A stretch of 64,000 nucleotides of DNA, taken from NCBI GenBank assembly GCA_018296165.2, contig JACKQL020000034.1, positions 248,001 to 312,000 on the forward strand. Reading direction: 5' to 3'. The position numbers were made by a program, and so were the translations under genes. Position 1 is the first letter of the stretch; every line of letters begins with the position of its first letter. This DNA is from Termitomyces sp. T153. Lineage: Eukaryota; Basidiomycota; Agaricomycetes; Agaricales; Lyophyllaceae. Positions 1 through 11,677 of this stretch are shown piece by piece. The notes under the pieces were generated by a model. The model saw only the letters and a program-made list of their open reading frames with translations. It was not told the origin of the DNA and searched no databases.

Positions 1-174
1 AGAAAGGGACACTGCTTCAGTAATTTGATGGAGTCTGGTGAATTCAGCCATGTGGGAAGTAAGGGAGGCTTGGGTAAGTTGAACCTGTGTCTTCATAGAC
101 AACAAATGACTCCAGGCATTGTCCTGGGAGCTTGAAGCATTAGAAGGAGGTGCTGGAGGGGTTGGCTGGGTCAT
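1..174 (-). pseudogene. Gag N-terminus of a reverse-strand Ty3/gypsy element (partial at window edge)
   Basis: The reverse strand opens with an ATG at 174 and reads about 58 codons to the window edge. The peptide contains SHLLSMKTQVQL followed by a heptad-like stretch. It matches in layout the gag N-termini of the two other gypsy elements here (for example THLLHLETQVQL at about 2740). It lies 115 bp inside the LTR at 290-730, the spacing seen in the other elements. The rest of the element is outside the window, so I cannot say whether it is intact. Confidence 0.65.
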
Positions 175-289
175 AGGAGGAGCACAGAGAGTATTAAGAC
201 ACTGGTGGGGGAGAGACCTGTTAAAAAACTAAGTAAAAGCTCAAGTAATCAAAGGGGGCTCCCAGACCGAGTCTAGAGACTTGTTCTGC

Positions 290-730
290 TGTAAGGGCAA
301 CCTCTGGAGGCTGTGGCTCAATCACACAACTGGCAGAGGGAGATCCAAAGTCTATTCAGTATCTACAAGAAGTTCTAGCATTCTAACTACTCACCTGGCA
401 GAAGGAGTTCTAAAGAGAACAAGTCTGAGGATCCTCAATGCTAGTGTTTGGAAAATTTACTGGAAGTCACATGACCAAGTCACATGCATCAACAGGTTGA
501 CCAATCACATGACCAATCAACCAGTCAGTCAGTCACAGGACCAACTGACCAGTTGGTCAGTCACATGACCCAAGCAGGTACATTACAGGGGCAACACTTG
601 TCTGAATTATGGACAGAGAACCAGTGCAACCTGAGGGCTAAAACTAGGACCAATAAATAGGAAAAGAGAAGGAGAAAGGATCTGACAGGAACTGGAGGAG
701 AAAGGGAAACAAGTGGGACATCTCCTGACA
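290..730 (-). repeat. 5' LTR of the reverse-strand gypsy element
   Basis: On the minus strand the repeat begins TGTCAGGAGA and ends CCTTACA, the same termini as the gypsy LTRs at 2219, 8452, 55146 and 61313. It is 441 bp. The inner flank (TTCTGC next to TGTAAGGGC on the plus strand) is identical to the LTR/internal junction at 61313. Its closest relative in the window is the solo LTR at 11097-11652, but the middle third of the two differs. It interrupts a degenerate copy of the 1,135-bp repeat. Confidence 0.7.
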
Positions 731-1591
731 GATAGAGACAAGACAAGACTGAGAGACTGAGATAAGAGAAAACATAACAAGAGACACAAATCACAGAGAG
801 ACAAACAATCAGAACATAGTATGGTAGGTAATATCAAGACTAGCATAAAGGATACTACTGTACAACTTATATATTAACTACTGGAACAGCTCTGGAGATA
901 GTGGGTCTGACAGTGGGGCTTGTTGGTGTTAGATGATGACAGGTCAAGTCATCTGACAGCTTAGAGCTCTGATTTCTACACAACACTGTTTAGTGCTCCA
1001 GTCCCTGCAGTGAGCCAATTATCTCAGTAGTAGAATCATCTCATGCCTCAAAGGTACTTATATGTAACTTCCTAGCTCCTTGTATAACTAGACCATGTAG
1101 CTCAGTGATTAGAGCATCATATGGAGTACATATCTAAGAGGTCGCAGGTTCAATTCCTGGTATAGTCACTTTTCATTTCTAACAGTTGGGGCCATGTGGA
1201 GTTGATGGGTGTTGGTTGTGATCAGTGGGCAGGTTGCAGTGATATACTGATGGGATCAGAGAGAGATGCAGGCTGCCCTGGGGTTGTCATAATGCTTGGG
1301 AGCTGGTCAGGCAAGTCAGGGTGACAAACCAGTAACATACACCAGCATCAGCAACAGTGGGGGAGGGTTTTAGGGGCTCAGAAGGGGAAAAGAAAGCATC
1401 AAGGCCTACAGTAAATATGTCAGAGTCAGTTAGGGGGCTGTTGGGGTTTGCTGAAGAAGTGTCAGAGTTAGCTGAAGCAGGCACTATGGGTGAACAAAGA
1501 TTAGGGAAGTTAAGAGGATGTTGCAGAGCAACTCTAGAGAAAGGAGGTGGCTTGGAAAGAGATCCAGAGGTTCTAGAAACAGGTTGTGACA
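731..1591 (+). repeat. Degenerate CpG-poor copy of the 1,135-bp repeat
   Basis: Apart from the insert at 927-1184, this stretch aligns in order with 13245-13836. Matching blocks include the GAGAGACTGAG purine stretch, the GTGGGGCTTG block, the GATATA-TGATGGGATCA block and the final purine-rich block ending GACA. CG in the younger copy is repeatedly CA or TG here, for example GTCGGAG versus GTCAGAG. The left end was lost where the LTR at 290-730 inserted. The right end abuts copia integrase sequence at 1592. It has no credible coding content. Confidence 0.65.
927..1184 (+). mobile_element. 258-bp TG...CA element with tRNA-like module, copy 1
   Basis: The element starts TGTTAGATGATGAC and ends CATTTCTAACA, so its tips are inverted repeats (TGTTAGA/TCTAACA). 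It is flanked by a perfect 5-bp duplication GTTGG (922-926 and 1185-1189). Near its 3' end, 1090-1168 looks like a tRNA gene. There is an A box and D-arm around TAGCTCAGTGATTAGAGCA, and a B box and T-arm GGTTCAATTCC closed by CAGG/CCTG. The acceptor ends pair at six of seven positions, and TTTT follows at once (a Pol III stop). The anticodon arm is not canonical, so this is tRNA-like rather than a working tRNA. Confidence 0.75.
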
Positions 1592-2218
1592 CTGCAGACA
1601 GGACAACTGAAACTATTGGGAGAATCTTTAGTGACATACATGGCCCAATGCCTGTGGATGGCCACCAATCTAACAGAAGGTAGTGGGTCACCTTTACTGA
1701 TGGCAATACCCAGTGGATGGAGGTCTAGGACATGGTCAAAAAGAGCAACACAATGGAGGCATTCAAAACCTCCAAAGTACAAGCCAAACTGCAAACAGGT
1801 GTAAAGATCAAGTGCATTCACTCTAACAAGGGTGGCAAGTACACTTTGAAAGCATTTCTCAATTTTTGCAAATTGAATGGAATACAAGTAGAATTCACTA
1901 ATACTGCCATGCCCCAGCAGAATGGAGTTGCAGAATGGTTAAACCAAATAATCAAAAAGGCCTTAACATCAATGCTAGCTGAGGCAAACTTACCTCAAAG
2001 CTTCTAGACATATGCTCTGAGCACATACAGACATGTATACAACCAATGCCCACTGTCTGCCCTCCTGCATAATATTACTCCTTTTGAAGCCTTCAAGGGT
2101 AAGAAACCACAAATTGGTCACCTTCAAGTGTTTGGGTGTGCTGCTTATGTTCTCCTTGGCTGTGATAAGAAGAAAGGTCTCCAGGGCCATACTATACCCA
2201 AAATTTTTATTGGGTACC
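1592..2218 (+). pseudogene. Ty1/copia integrase region, 5' fragment
   Basis: Conceptual translation in one main frame gives a copia integrase core. It has an entry block DIHGPMPVDGHQ, a WVTFTDG strand (after a stop), KCIHSNKGGKYT with the DDE-type spacing, PQQNGVAEWLNQ, and later LQVFGCAAYVLL and IPKIFIGYL. Gag, protease and the integrase zinc finger are missing upstream, where the degenerate 1.1-kb repeat begins. Stops at about 1681 and 2005 show it is dead. The frame is cut at 2219 by a gypsy LTR, and the copia sequence resumes near 9010. Confidence 0.8.
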
Positions 2219-2577
2219 TGTTAGAGGACTTCCATTTCCAACTTCCATGACCTGTTCCAGCATCTCTGCAGCTTGTTTGACATCTTTAAGGCTTGTTCCA
2301 GAGCCATAGAGATCTGCAGATCTCTCTGTATTACCTCACCAATCATTGTCCTAGGGTTAGGATTAGCTCTGGCTTCCTGTACAGTAGTTCCCATGCCTCT
2401 GCCACCCACTGATGCACCATGCCAAGCAGCAGGGATCCTTAGACTTGTTCTCTTTAGATTCTACTCTGCTATGTGATTAGTTACTGATTGTATCATTGTC
2501 TACTTGCTAATATACTTTGGATTCCCCTCTGCTAGCTGCATGACTCCAATCCACTGCTCCAAAAGTTGCCCTTACAG
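2219..2577 (+). repeat. 5' LTR of gypsy element A
   Basis: 359 bp, starting TGTTAGAGGACTTCC and ending GCCCTTACA. It is the same length as the partner LTR at 8452-8810 and related to the 369-bp LTRs at 55146 and 61313. It is inserted in the copia integrase frame directly after GTACC. That pentamer is not repeated after the 3' LTR, so the right border has been rearranged. Confidence 0.8.
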
Positions 2578-3028
2578 CAGAACAGGTCTCCTAAAACTAG
2601 TCTGGAAGCCCCTCATAGCTGCAAGGAACCTCTGAGCTGCTATTTGCTGCCTCCCCACCAGAAGTAAGCACTGCAAAGTTCTCTGTCTCAGCTTGCCAAT
2701 ACAGACACACCCTTGGAGGCCCTAGCTTCACAGAATGAAGCCTGGACCCACCTGCTGCACCTAGAAACACAAGTGCAATTAATGCAATCATCTCTCACCC
2801 ACCATATAACCAAACTCTCCACCCTTTGTCAAACCACAGATCTTATCTCCCAATTGCTCCAGGCACTGCTTGAATGCCTAACTCCTACTCCCCCACCTCC
2901 CCCACCTGCAGAACCAGCCCTGACCACATCTGCACCCATCTCTGGCAACCCTATGGCCACAGATTCTGCACCCTGTGCTAGCAGATGTGTATGATGGTGC
3001 TTGTTCTAGCAGGGAATGTTTCCTTCAA

Positions 3029-3475
3029 TTCTGCCTCACCTACATCCACCTCAGTAGGAATACCTTTGACTCAGACACATTGAAAATAGCCTGGGTGCTA
3101 TTGTACATGAAGATCAGACATGCCTCCACTTACATGTTATGAGTTTTCCATTGCCCCAGAGGTGTTAGAAGTTTCCTGGACTGGGCCACCTTCAAGAAGG
3201 ACTTCTGTGCAGAATTCTTTTCACTAGACCCTGCCTCACCTACATCCACCTCAGTAAAGACACTTAGATTCTGCATCACCTACATCCACCTCAGTAGGAA
3301 TGCCTTTGACTCTGACATATTGAAAATAGCCTGGGTGCTGTTGTACATGAAGACTGGACATGCCTCCACCTACATGTTACAAGTTTTCCATTGTCTCAGA
3401 GGTGTTGGAAGTTCCCTGGACTAGGCCACCTTCAAGAAGGACTTCTATGCAGAGTTCTTCCTGCTAGACCCTGCC
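3029..3475 (+). repeat. Direct duplication within gag of gypsy A
   Basis: About 205 bp, beginning near the CACCTACATCCACCTCAGTA block at 3038 and ending TAGACCCTGCC at 3235, recurs from about 3278 to 3475 with scattered transitions. A short third start (ACATCCACCTCAGTAAAG at 3242) lies between them. Gypsy B has only one such unit, so this is a duplication private to element A. Confidence 0.65.
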
Positions 3476-6400
3476 AAAACCACTGCCTTGACACTACATG
3501 ACAGGGAGCAATATAGGCAAGGAAAGCATATGCTAGATGAGTATATTGACTCCTTCTAGGCATTGGTTGAGCAAGCTGCCTACCCCAATGGCCTTCAGTT
3601 ATGCCTCACATTCTGGGATCGCCTGCACCCCATGCTGGTGGAACACATTGACAATCTTGCAGAGGGTTGCTCAGATGATAAAAGGATTGCTTCATGGTAT
3701 GAGGTGGCTTGGGATTAGTAACAACTCATGGAGATCTGAAGAGAGCTCCACCACCTACATTCTGTGCTGCATCTAGCTCTGGCCACCAGTTTCTGCTACC
3801 CTGTACCTGCTTGCCCAGTGCCAGCCCCTACTCTGGCCATCCCCACAACATGCCCCCTGCCACTGGGTATCCCCATGGACATGGATGCAGCCAGACAGCT
3901 CTGCACTATGCCACTACTGTGCCAGAGATGCCAGAAGCCCAGGCACTTTGCATAACACTGCTCCTTGGGTCTGGAAGTACATTATCTCTTCATAGCAGAG
4001 CAGGAGGAACTCCTCCTGCAGCTGCTGATGGCAAAGGATGCCATCAGAGCTCTGTTGCTAGACAAGCCTACACCAGAGTTGACTCTGAAGGAGATCAGCA
4101 CATGTGTGTCACCCCTGGAGCTGAAGGAGGATTTTTAGTTGAGCAATGAATAAGGTGTATGCCTTCATTGCTGGGTGCTAACAAGTTCTCATGTCTGTCA
4201 ATAGAAAATGAAATTGCCCTTTCTGATGCCCTTCATTCTGAGACAGAAGAACCTCAAAATTCCCCTCCAAACATGCAGATACCAACTCCAGAGATTGAGC
4301 CAAGCTCTCCAACACCTATTAGGGTCTGCTAGCACTGCCCTGCCTGGGTGCACTAGATGCCCCAACAGTATATGATGGCTTCTAGCCTGTCTGCCAACTC
4401 CCTGCACCTTGATCTGGAGATAAAGACTACAGACACTCAGCAAACCTGCAGAGTCACTGCTTTTTTGAATAGCAGAACAATGGGACTGTTTTTGGACTCA
4501 GAGTTTGTCAAGTGCCATGGCCTGACTATGCAGCCCCTTCCTAAGCCCATTCTAGTCTACAACATTGATGGAACACCCAACAAAGCAGGTGGCATCAGCT
4601 CCATAGTTGACCTTGTCCTCCATTATCAGAATCACATAGAGCATGCTGTTTTTGTTGTTACTAGCTTGGGAGCTTGAGTAGGCAGGACATAATCCATGGC
4701 TCCACAAGCACAGCCCCAAGATAGATTGAACCAAGGAGGAGGTAACTATGAGCAGTTTCCTCAGGAGTGCTCTGCTTGTGCTGCTGAGGACAGGGAAGAA
4801 TGCCAGGCTTGAGTTTGAAAGCATGCAGCCATCTGTGCATGTTGCACAGGGCCTCTCCCCTTTGCCAATCTAAACCTCCTGAATTCCCCACCTCTGGCAT
4901 TCTCTTGTAGAGAGGCCCTCTACAAGGGCAACCAGAGTAGTGGCAGAGCCCCAGAGGAGGAGCATAGAGAGGAGTTTAGCGGCATACATGAGCCAGAGCT
5001 CCCAGACAAAGCAGTAGAAGTGGGGGACCATATCTATGCTACCACTGTACACTTGCCACCCTCTGTTGCAGAGATCTGGGCTAGCCAGACCACATCTCAG
5101 CAGCTGGCCTAGGCATTTGCTGCTAATGCTGTGCCCCAAGAGTTCTGAGATGTTGTACCCCCCTACCTCCATGTATTCAAAGATGTTTTCTCCAAAGCCT
5201 CATTTGATTCACTCTTGGAGCACAAGTAGTGGGACTATGCCATTGAACTGCTGCCTGGTTTTATGCTCTCCAGCTGTAAGATCTACCTGCTAGCACCCAG
5301 GGAGCAGGATGAGCTTGATGCCTTCCTGCAAGAGAACCTAGACTCCAGTCACATATGCCCTTCCAAGTTTCCAATGGCTTCTTCTGTCTTCTTCATCAAG
5401 AAGAAGGATGGCTTGCTCTGACTGGTCCAGGATTATTGGGTTTTCAATGCCATGACAGTGAAGAACTGCTACTCCCTCCCCCTCATCTCCAAGCTCATCA
5501 ACAACCTCTGGAGTGCATGATACTTCACTAAACTGGATGTCTGGTGGAGCTACAACAACATGTGTATTCAGAAGAGAGACAAACAGAAGGCTGCCTTCCA
5601 GACCAACTGGGGGTTGTTTGAACCTCTTATTATGTTCTTCAGACTCACCAACAGCCCAGCCACCTTCCAAACAATGATGAACAACATCTTCTGGGACCTC
5701 ATCATGGAGAGCATAGTGTGTGTATACCTCAACAACATTCTCATCTACATCAAAATGCTGGAAGAGCACAATTGGATCACTTGCCTTGTCTTGTAACATC
5801 TCCACCAGCACTAGCTCTACCTCAAACTGGAGAAGTGTGAGTTTGAGCAGACCCAGATTGAATATCTGCACCTGATCATCTTACATGGAGCTATAAAGAT
5901 GGACCTGATGAAGGTAGCAAGCATGGCAGAGTGGCTGAAGCCCAAGAACAAGAAGGAGGTGCAGGCATTTCTTGGCTTTGCAAACTTCTACAAGAGATTC
6001 ATCCAGGACTTCTTACATCACACCTGTCCATTATTCAACCTCACTGGAAAGGACATTGTGTGGAGATGGGGGTCTCTAGAGCAGACAGCTTTTGATGCCC
6101 TTAAGCATGCCATGACCTTGGGATCTGTCCTCCTCTTTCTAAGCAATAACTCCCCCTTCTGGGTAGAAGCTGACAGCTCCAACTTTGCCACCAGAACCAT
6201 TCTTTCACAGCAGTCCCCAGAGGATAGGAGGTGGCATCTGGTGGCCTTCTACTCCAGAAGCCTAAATGAAGTAGAGCAGAACTATGAGATCCATGACAAG
6301 AAGATGCTGGCCATCATCCAGTCATTTGAGAAGTGGCAGCACTTCCTGGAAGATGCACAGCACAAGTTCAAAGTCTGGACGGATTATAAGAACCTCAAAT

Positions 6401-6989
6401 ACTTCTGGACAGCCAAGAAGCTCAACTACCAACAGGCCCAATGGCTCCTTTACCTTGCCAACTTTGACTTCTCATTGCATCACAAGCCTGGCTGGAGTAT
6501 GGAGAAACTAGATGCCCTGTTCTGGAGAGTGGACCATGGCATGGGGGGGAGGACAACAGCAACATTGTGCTCCTCTGCCCCAAACTGTTTGCAATCCAAG
6601 CCATGGAAGGTCTAGCTGTTGAAGGAGCAGAGGTAGACATCCCCCAGGACATCCAGCAGGGTAATCAAAACAGTTAGCAGGAGGAACTTGTTATGCAGGC
6701 AGCTCAGGCACTGAAGTCAGGGCATACCACTGGTGCTAAATCAGTCCATGCAGACAATTGGGCACTCTGGAATTGGATCTTGACCTTTGGAGATTATATC
6801 TATGTGCCTAATGTTCTGGAGCTTTGCTGGAGGATTGTAGAGCAACACTATGACTCCTACATTGCAGGGCACCCTGGACAATGGAAAACATTGGGAGTTA
6901 GTATTGTGGAACTACTGGTGGCCCCAGATGTCCTGGTATATTGGGTCCTACACTAGTACATGCAATCTCTGTCTCTAGACCAAGCCCCA

Positions 6990-7229
6990 TGTTAGAAATG
7001 AAAAGTGACCATACTAAGAATTGAACCTAGGACCTCTTGGATATATACTCTATAAACACAGTCTAGTTACACACAAGGAGCCAGGAAGTTACATATAAGT
7101 ACCTTCTAGGCATGAGATGATTCTACTACTGTGATAATTGGCTCACTGCAGAAACTGGAGCACTAAACAGCATTGTGTAGAAATCAGAGCTCTAAGCTGT
7201 CAGATGACTTGACCTGTCATCATCTAACA
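6990..7229 (-). mobile_element. TG...CA tRNA-like element, copy 2 (240 bp, reverse)
   Basis: The plus strand reads TGTTAGAAATG ... CATCATCTAACA, the reverse complement layout of copy 1. It is flanked by CCCCA (6985-6989) and CTCCA (7230-7234), a 5-bp duplication with one mismatch. It splits the gypsy A integrase frame; the equivalent site in gypsy B, near 57140, is unoccupied. The B-box/T-arm remains (GGTTCAATTC on the minus strand), but a deletion of about 18 bp has removed the A-box/D-arm. Confidence 0.75.
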
Positions 7230-8451
7230 CTCCAATGCCACCTCTTCTCTGGACAGCTACATCCACTGCCCATGCCCATGGAACAATGGAGCATTGCCTC
7301 CATGAACTTTATTGTAGAGCTCCCCAACACCCATGGTTATGATGCAATCATGGTGGTGGTGGACCTGTATGGCAAGCAAGCACACTTCATTCTGACTCAC
7401 ATCACTTGCTACACCATGGGCACTGCAAACCTGTACTGGAGGAACATCTAGAAACTCCATGGCCTCTCCAATGCCTACATCTCTGACCAGGGGCCACAAT
7501 TTGTGGCAGACTTCACCAGAGAACTTTACTGACTACTTGGCATAAAGCTTCACATCTCCATTGCCTATTACCTGCAGTCCAACAGCCAGACCAAACATGT
7601 AAAGCAGGAGTTGGAGCAGTACCTCTGTCTCTTCTGCAACAAGCACCAGGATGACTGGGATGAACTTCTTCCCCATGCCAAGTTCCAATACAACCAACCA
7701 CATTCATGCTTCCACCCAATTTTCCCCATTCTTCCTTGACCTCAGACAACACTCATGCATGAGCTTTGAACCCTGGGCCTGACCCTTGGAGAATGAAGCA
7801 GTGAACAAATTTGTGGACCAGGTGAAGATGTCACAGGAGGAGGCCCGAGCAGTGCTGATAAAGGCAAAGAATGACATGGTATGATACTATGACTGCAGAA
7901 GGACCCTGGGACACAAATACCAACCTAGAGATTGAGTCTACCTGGACACCTCTGACATTACAACTACCTGGCCTTCAAAAAAGCTATTGCACTGCCAGTT
8001 GGGACCTTTTACAGTGGAATGGCAGGTAGGGCCCCTAGCCTACCAACTCCAGCTCCCTGCTGGGATATGCTAGCTTCATCCAGTTTTCAACATGGTCACA
8101 CTAACTCTGGCCACAAAGGACCTTATTCTGGAGCAATGTCCACCACCCCTGCCACCTCTGGTGGTGGTTGACAACAACAAGGAGTATGAGGTGGAGGAAA
8201 TCTTGGATAGTCATTTATTCTGGCAATGACTACAATACAAGGTGAATTAGAAGGGCTATAGGATTGAGGATATCTCCTGGGAACTGTGAGAGAGCATACA
8301 TGCCCCAGGACTCATCAAGAAGTTTCACAGGAAACACCCAGATGCTCTGCACACCATACAAGGAATCTATTCTATTTCACCAGTGGACAGAGCAATCAGG
8401 GACTTTTTTCTACTGCACACATCAAGACACTGCACACTAGAAAGGAGGTGA

Positions 8452-8810
8452 TGTCAGGGTAATTCCATTTCCAACCTCCACAACCTGTTCCAGCATCTCC
8501 ACAGCTTGTTTGATGTCTCTAGGGCTTATTTCAGAGCCACAGAGATCTCTGGAGAACTGTGGAGCTCTCTATATTACCTCACTGATTGTTGTCCTAGGGT
8601 TAGGACTAGCTCCAGCTTTCTGTACAGTAGTTCCCACACCTCCACTTGCACTGCACTGAGCAGTGGGGATCCTTAGACTTGTTTTCTTTGAATTCCCCTC
8701 TGCTAGGTGATTAGTTACTAATTGTATTGTTGTCTACTTGCTAATATACTTTGAATTCCCCTCTGCTAGCTGTGTGACTCTGATCTGCTGCCCTGGAGGT
8801 CACCCTTACA
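8452..8810 (+). repeat. 3' LTR of gypsy element A
   Basis: 359 bp, TGTCAGGGTAATTCC to ACCCTTACA, equal in length to the 5' LTR at 2219-2577. The two differ mainly at CA/TG-type positions. It follows the chromodomain end of pol and an AGAAAGGAGGTGATG polypurine stretch. Confidence 0.8.
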
Positions 8811-9009
8811 CCAATGCCACCTCCCCTCTGGACAGCTACACCCACTGCCCATGCCTGTGATATGATGGAGCATTGCCTCCATGGACTTCATCATAGAGTT
8901 CCTCAATGCCCACAGTTACAACACAATCATGGTGGTGGTGGACCTGTATGGCAAGCAAGCACTTCATTCTGACTCACACCACTTGCTCCACCATGGGCAC
9001 TGCAAACCC
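8811..9009 (+). pseudogene. Detached gypsy integrase fragment
   Basis: These 199 bp repeat the integrase segment at about 7232-7437 (the MVVVDLYGKQ / THTTCSTMG region) but sit directly after an LTR, where leader or copia sequence would be expected. The fragment begins at the same base where the tRNA-like element interrupts element A. It joins copia sequence at about 9010. Confidence 0.65.
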
Positions 9010-11677
9010 TATGCCAGAAAAGGATACTCACAACCTTGGCCTGGCATTGAGCAATGACAAGGATGCTGAATTGGTGGAAGCCCATCAAGAACTGGTGGAA
9101 GCACACCATGAATTGATAAAAGCACATGCCAAGCCAGTGCAGCCTTCCTAGCCACCAATGCCATGCCAATCATGTCCCTTGCCTCCCCCATGCAAGCCCA
9201 GCCAGTGTATTTGAGTGCTTACCTGCCTTGATGCTGGGTATTACAATGCAATACAATGCCAAGAGAATTGTAAGTCCCCCCTCATACATGAGCCACCATG
9301 CCCCCCCTCCTTCACCTTTCTCTAAAGAACCTCCAGAACTCTGGGATATTGATGTTGGCAATGTTGATCACAATAGCAAGCAGGAAGTAAACTTGGTCTT
9401 AAATCTAGTCTCTGATGAAGCCTTGCTCCTTGCTGGTTGTGCCTTTGTGAAACATGGAGTAAACTCTGGCAGATTTACTCCTGCAACACATGCAAATCCT
9501 TGATCTTTTAAGGAAGTGATGGCTAGCAAAAATGCTGCTGAGTGGCATAAGGCAATGTGCAAGGAAATGAACTCCTTGCATGACAACAGAACTTGGTGAG
9601 CAGTATACTTGCCTCCAGGACACTGGGCTATCAGCTCTCAACAGGTTTTCAAATTGAAGCATTTGACAGATGGAGCTATTGAATGTTTCAAAGCCTGTCT
9701 TGTTGCACAAGGCTTCAGCCAGCATTCTGGAGTTGACTTTGATGAAATGTTTGCACCAACAGCACAATGGGCTGCAGTGTGCACAGTACTTGCCCTGGCA
9801 GCACTCAAGGATATGCATCTGGAGTTGATCAACATACCTTCAGCCTTCCTACATGGCATTATTGATACTGAACTTTATATGAAGTTCCCAGAGAGTTTCC
9901 CAGAGGATGTTCCTGCTGGGGTTGAACATAAGCCTGGGGATGGTGACCCCTGTGCCAAACTTGAGAAGGGTATCTACAGCATCAAGCAGGGAGGTAACCT
10001 TTGGAACAAGTGTATGCATGAGGTGCTCTTGAAGCTAGGTTTTGTCAGGATCACCTTGGACTCATGTGTCTACATATATCTTAGGGATGGCATGCGTATC
10101 ATCATTTCCATTCATGATGATGATATGACTCTTGCATCAAAGTCATGCTCTGCCATTCTCAAAGTCATTTCTGAGTTGTAACAATACTTCAAACTTTGTC
10201 ATCTTGGCCCAACTACAGGGTTGCTGGCATTGTGGTCACTGAAGATTGTCCCAATTGCAGGCTATGAATCAATCATAGGGCATACACTGTTGAGGTCCTC
10301 TCCCACTTCCATATGCTTGACTCTAAAGCTGTTGCAACACCACTTGAGCCAGGCATCCATCTGTCAAAGGCAGACTCTCCCCAATCTCCTGACAAGGCTG
10401 AAGAGATGCATACAGTCCCATACACACAAGCCACAGGTACACTCCTCTACCTTGCCATGTGCACACATCCAGACATTGCTCATGCAGTCAGTGTCTTATG
10501 CTGCTTTAATGCCTGCCCTAGTTTGAAACACTGAAAAGCAGTGAAGCACCTCTTGCACTATATTTGAGGCACACTATACTATAAGATTGAGTACTCCACC
10601 TCTGCAGTCTCATCCCTGTCCTCTCCTTTCATGGCATTCACTGATGCAGACCATGGAGGAAATCCAAACAATGGTTGCTCTACAACTAGTTCTATATTAA
10701 TGGTCACCAAGGGCACAGTCAGCTAGATGTCTAGGCTACAATCTATTGTTGCTCTGTCCACTACAGAAGCTGAATTTGTAGCAGCCAGTGAAACTGGTTG
10801 AGAGCTCTGTTGGCTAAGGAATCTTTTTGCTGACATTCGCACCCTACAGTCAGCTCCTCTGGTGCTCAATATTGATGAGTAGTGTGCAATCTCTGTGACC
10901 AAGCACCCAGAACACATGGGACAACTGAAGTACCTCAACCACCATTGGTTTTGGATGCACCAGGCAATTACTAATGGGAAGAATAAGCCTGTATACATTG
11001 CATCCAGGGACATGATTGCAGACTTACTCACCAAGACATTGTTGCAAGATGTGGTTGACAAGCTGAGGAGGAAGATGGGCATTGTTGGAGAGTTCTTGTA
11101 AGGATGACCTCTGGAGGCTGTGGCTCAATCACACAACTGGCAGAGGGAGATCCAAAGTCTAATTAGCATCTACAAGAAGTTCTAGAGTTCTAACTACTCA
11201 CCTGGCAGAGGGAGATCCAAAGAGAACAAGTCTAAGGATTCCCAATGCCAGTGTTTGGAAAATTTACTCTAGAGCTTCTGAAAAAAAAACACCCAATAAC
11301 CAAATCTGGAGTCCAATCAAAAAGTAAAAATCCATTGTAAATGGCCTTGATCTCCAGACTCCCAGCACATGACCACATATCAATATAACCAAAAGATAAC
11401 CCTTGGTCAAAAGTACTTGTGGTCTAAAGATGGGAGGCTTACAATGAGTGGTAGGCCCAGAATACAGGAAACAATCCAGGAGTCTGGTAAGAGGCCATGT
11501 AGAAGGGGCAACACTTGTCAGAATTACAGACAGAGAACTGGTGCAGCCTGAGGGCTAAAACTGGTACCAGCAGACAGAGAAAATCAAGGGGAATAAAGGT
11601 AAACTATAAGGAGGGAGAACAGGACAGAGGGGGAATAGGACATCCCCTGACAGTTCTTGAGGAGTGGACTTTGGTGA
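9010..11677 (+). pseudogene. Ty1/copia reverse transcriptase and RNase H, 3' fragment
   Basis: Copia pol resumes after the gypsy insertion. It shows the linker, then an RVT_2-type reverse transcriptase (KACLVAQGFSQHSGVDFDEM, FLHGIIDTELYMKFPE, and an HDDDM catalytic block near 10120). RNase H follows (SIVALSTTEAEFVAASE near 10740; DMIADLLTKTL near 11020). Stops interrupt it at about 9596, 10179 and 10800. The C-terminus reads GIVGEFL and, once the solo LTR at 11097-11652 and one target copy are removed, continues RSGLW to a stop at 11677. It is the second half of the fragment at 1592-2218. Confidence 0.85.
11097..11652 (-). repeat. Solo gypsy-type LTR inserted in copia
   Basis: 556 bp, TGTAAGGATG ... 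CCCCTGACA on the plus strand (LTR orientation minus). It is flanked by a perfect 5-bp duplication GTTCT (11092-11096 and 11653-11657). Its outer thirds match the LTR at 290-730. No internal gypsy sequence adjoins it, so it is a solo LTR. Confidence 0.8.

Larger units (their letters stand above)
2578..8451 (+). pseudogene. Ty3/gypsy chromovirus A, gag-pol relic
   Basis: The internal region is riddled with stops but keeps the order of a Tf1/sushi-type chromovirus. Gag starts near 2713 and has a zinc knuckle near 3920 (CQRCQKPRHFA, then a stop, then HC). A retropepsin region is at 4357-4677, and reverse transcriptase at about 5036-5870 with VYLNNIL where YLDD is expected. RNase H is at 5899-6615 (EADSSNFA), integrase at about 6690-7760, and a C-terminal chromodomain near 8180-8350 (EYEVEEILDSHLF). 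A 258-bp-family element interrupts it at 6990. The gag region holds a direct duplication of about 240 bp. Confidence 0.85.

Noticed and set aside
1090..1168. A functional tRNA gene
   Set aside because: A and B boxes and the T-arm are good, but the anticodon arm is about five bases too long and U33 is missing. It is inside a mobile element, so I call it tRNA-like.
5338..5871. A 177-codon minus-strand open frame
   Set aside because: It is antisense to gypsy A reverse transcriptase and has the same composition effect as the one in gypsy B.
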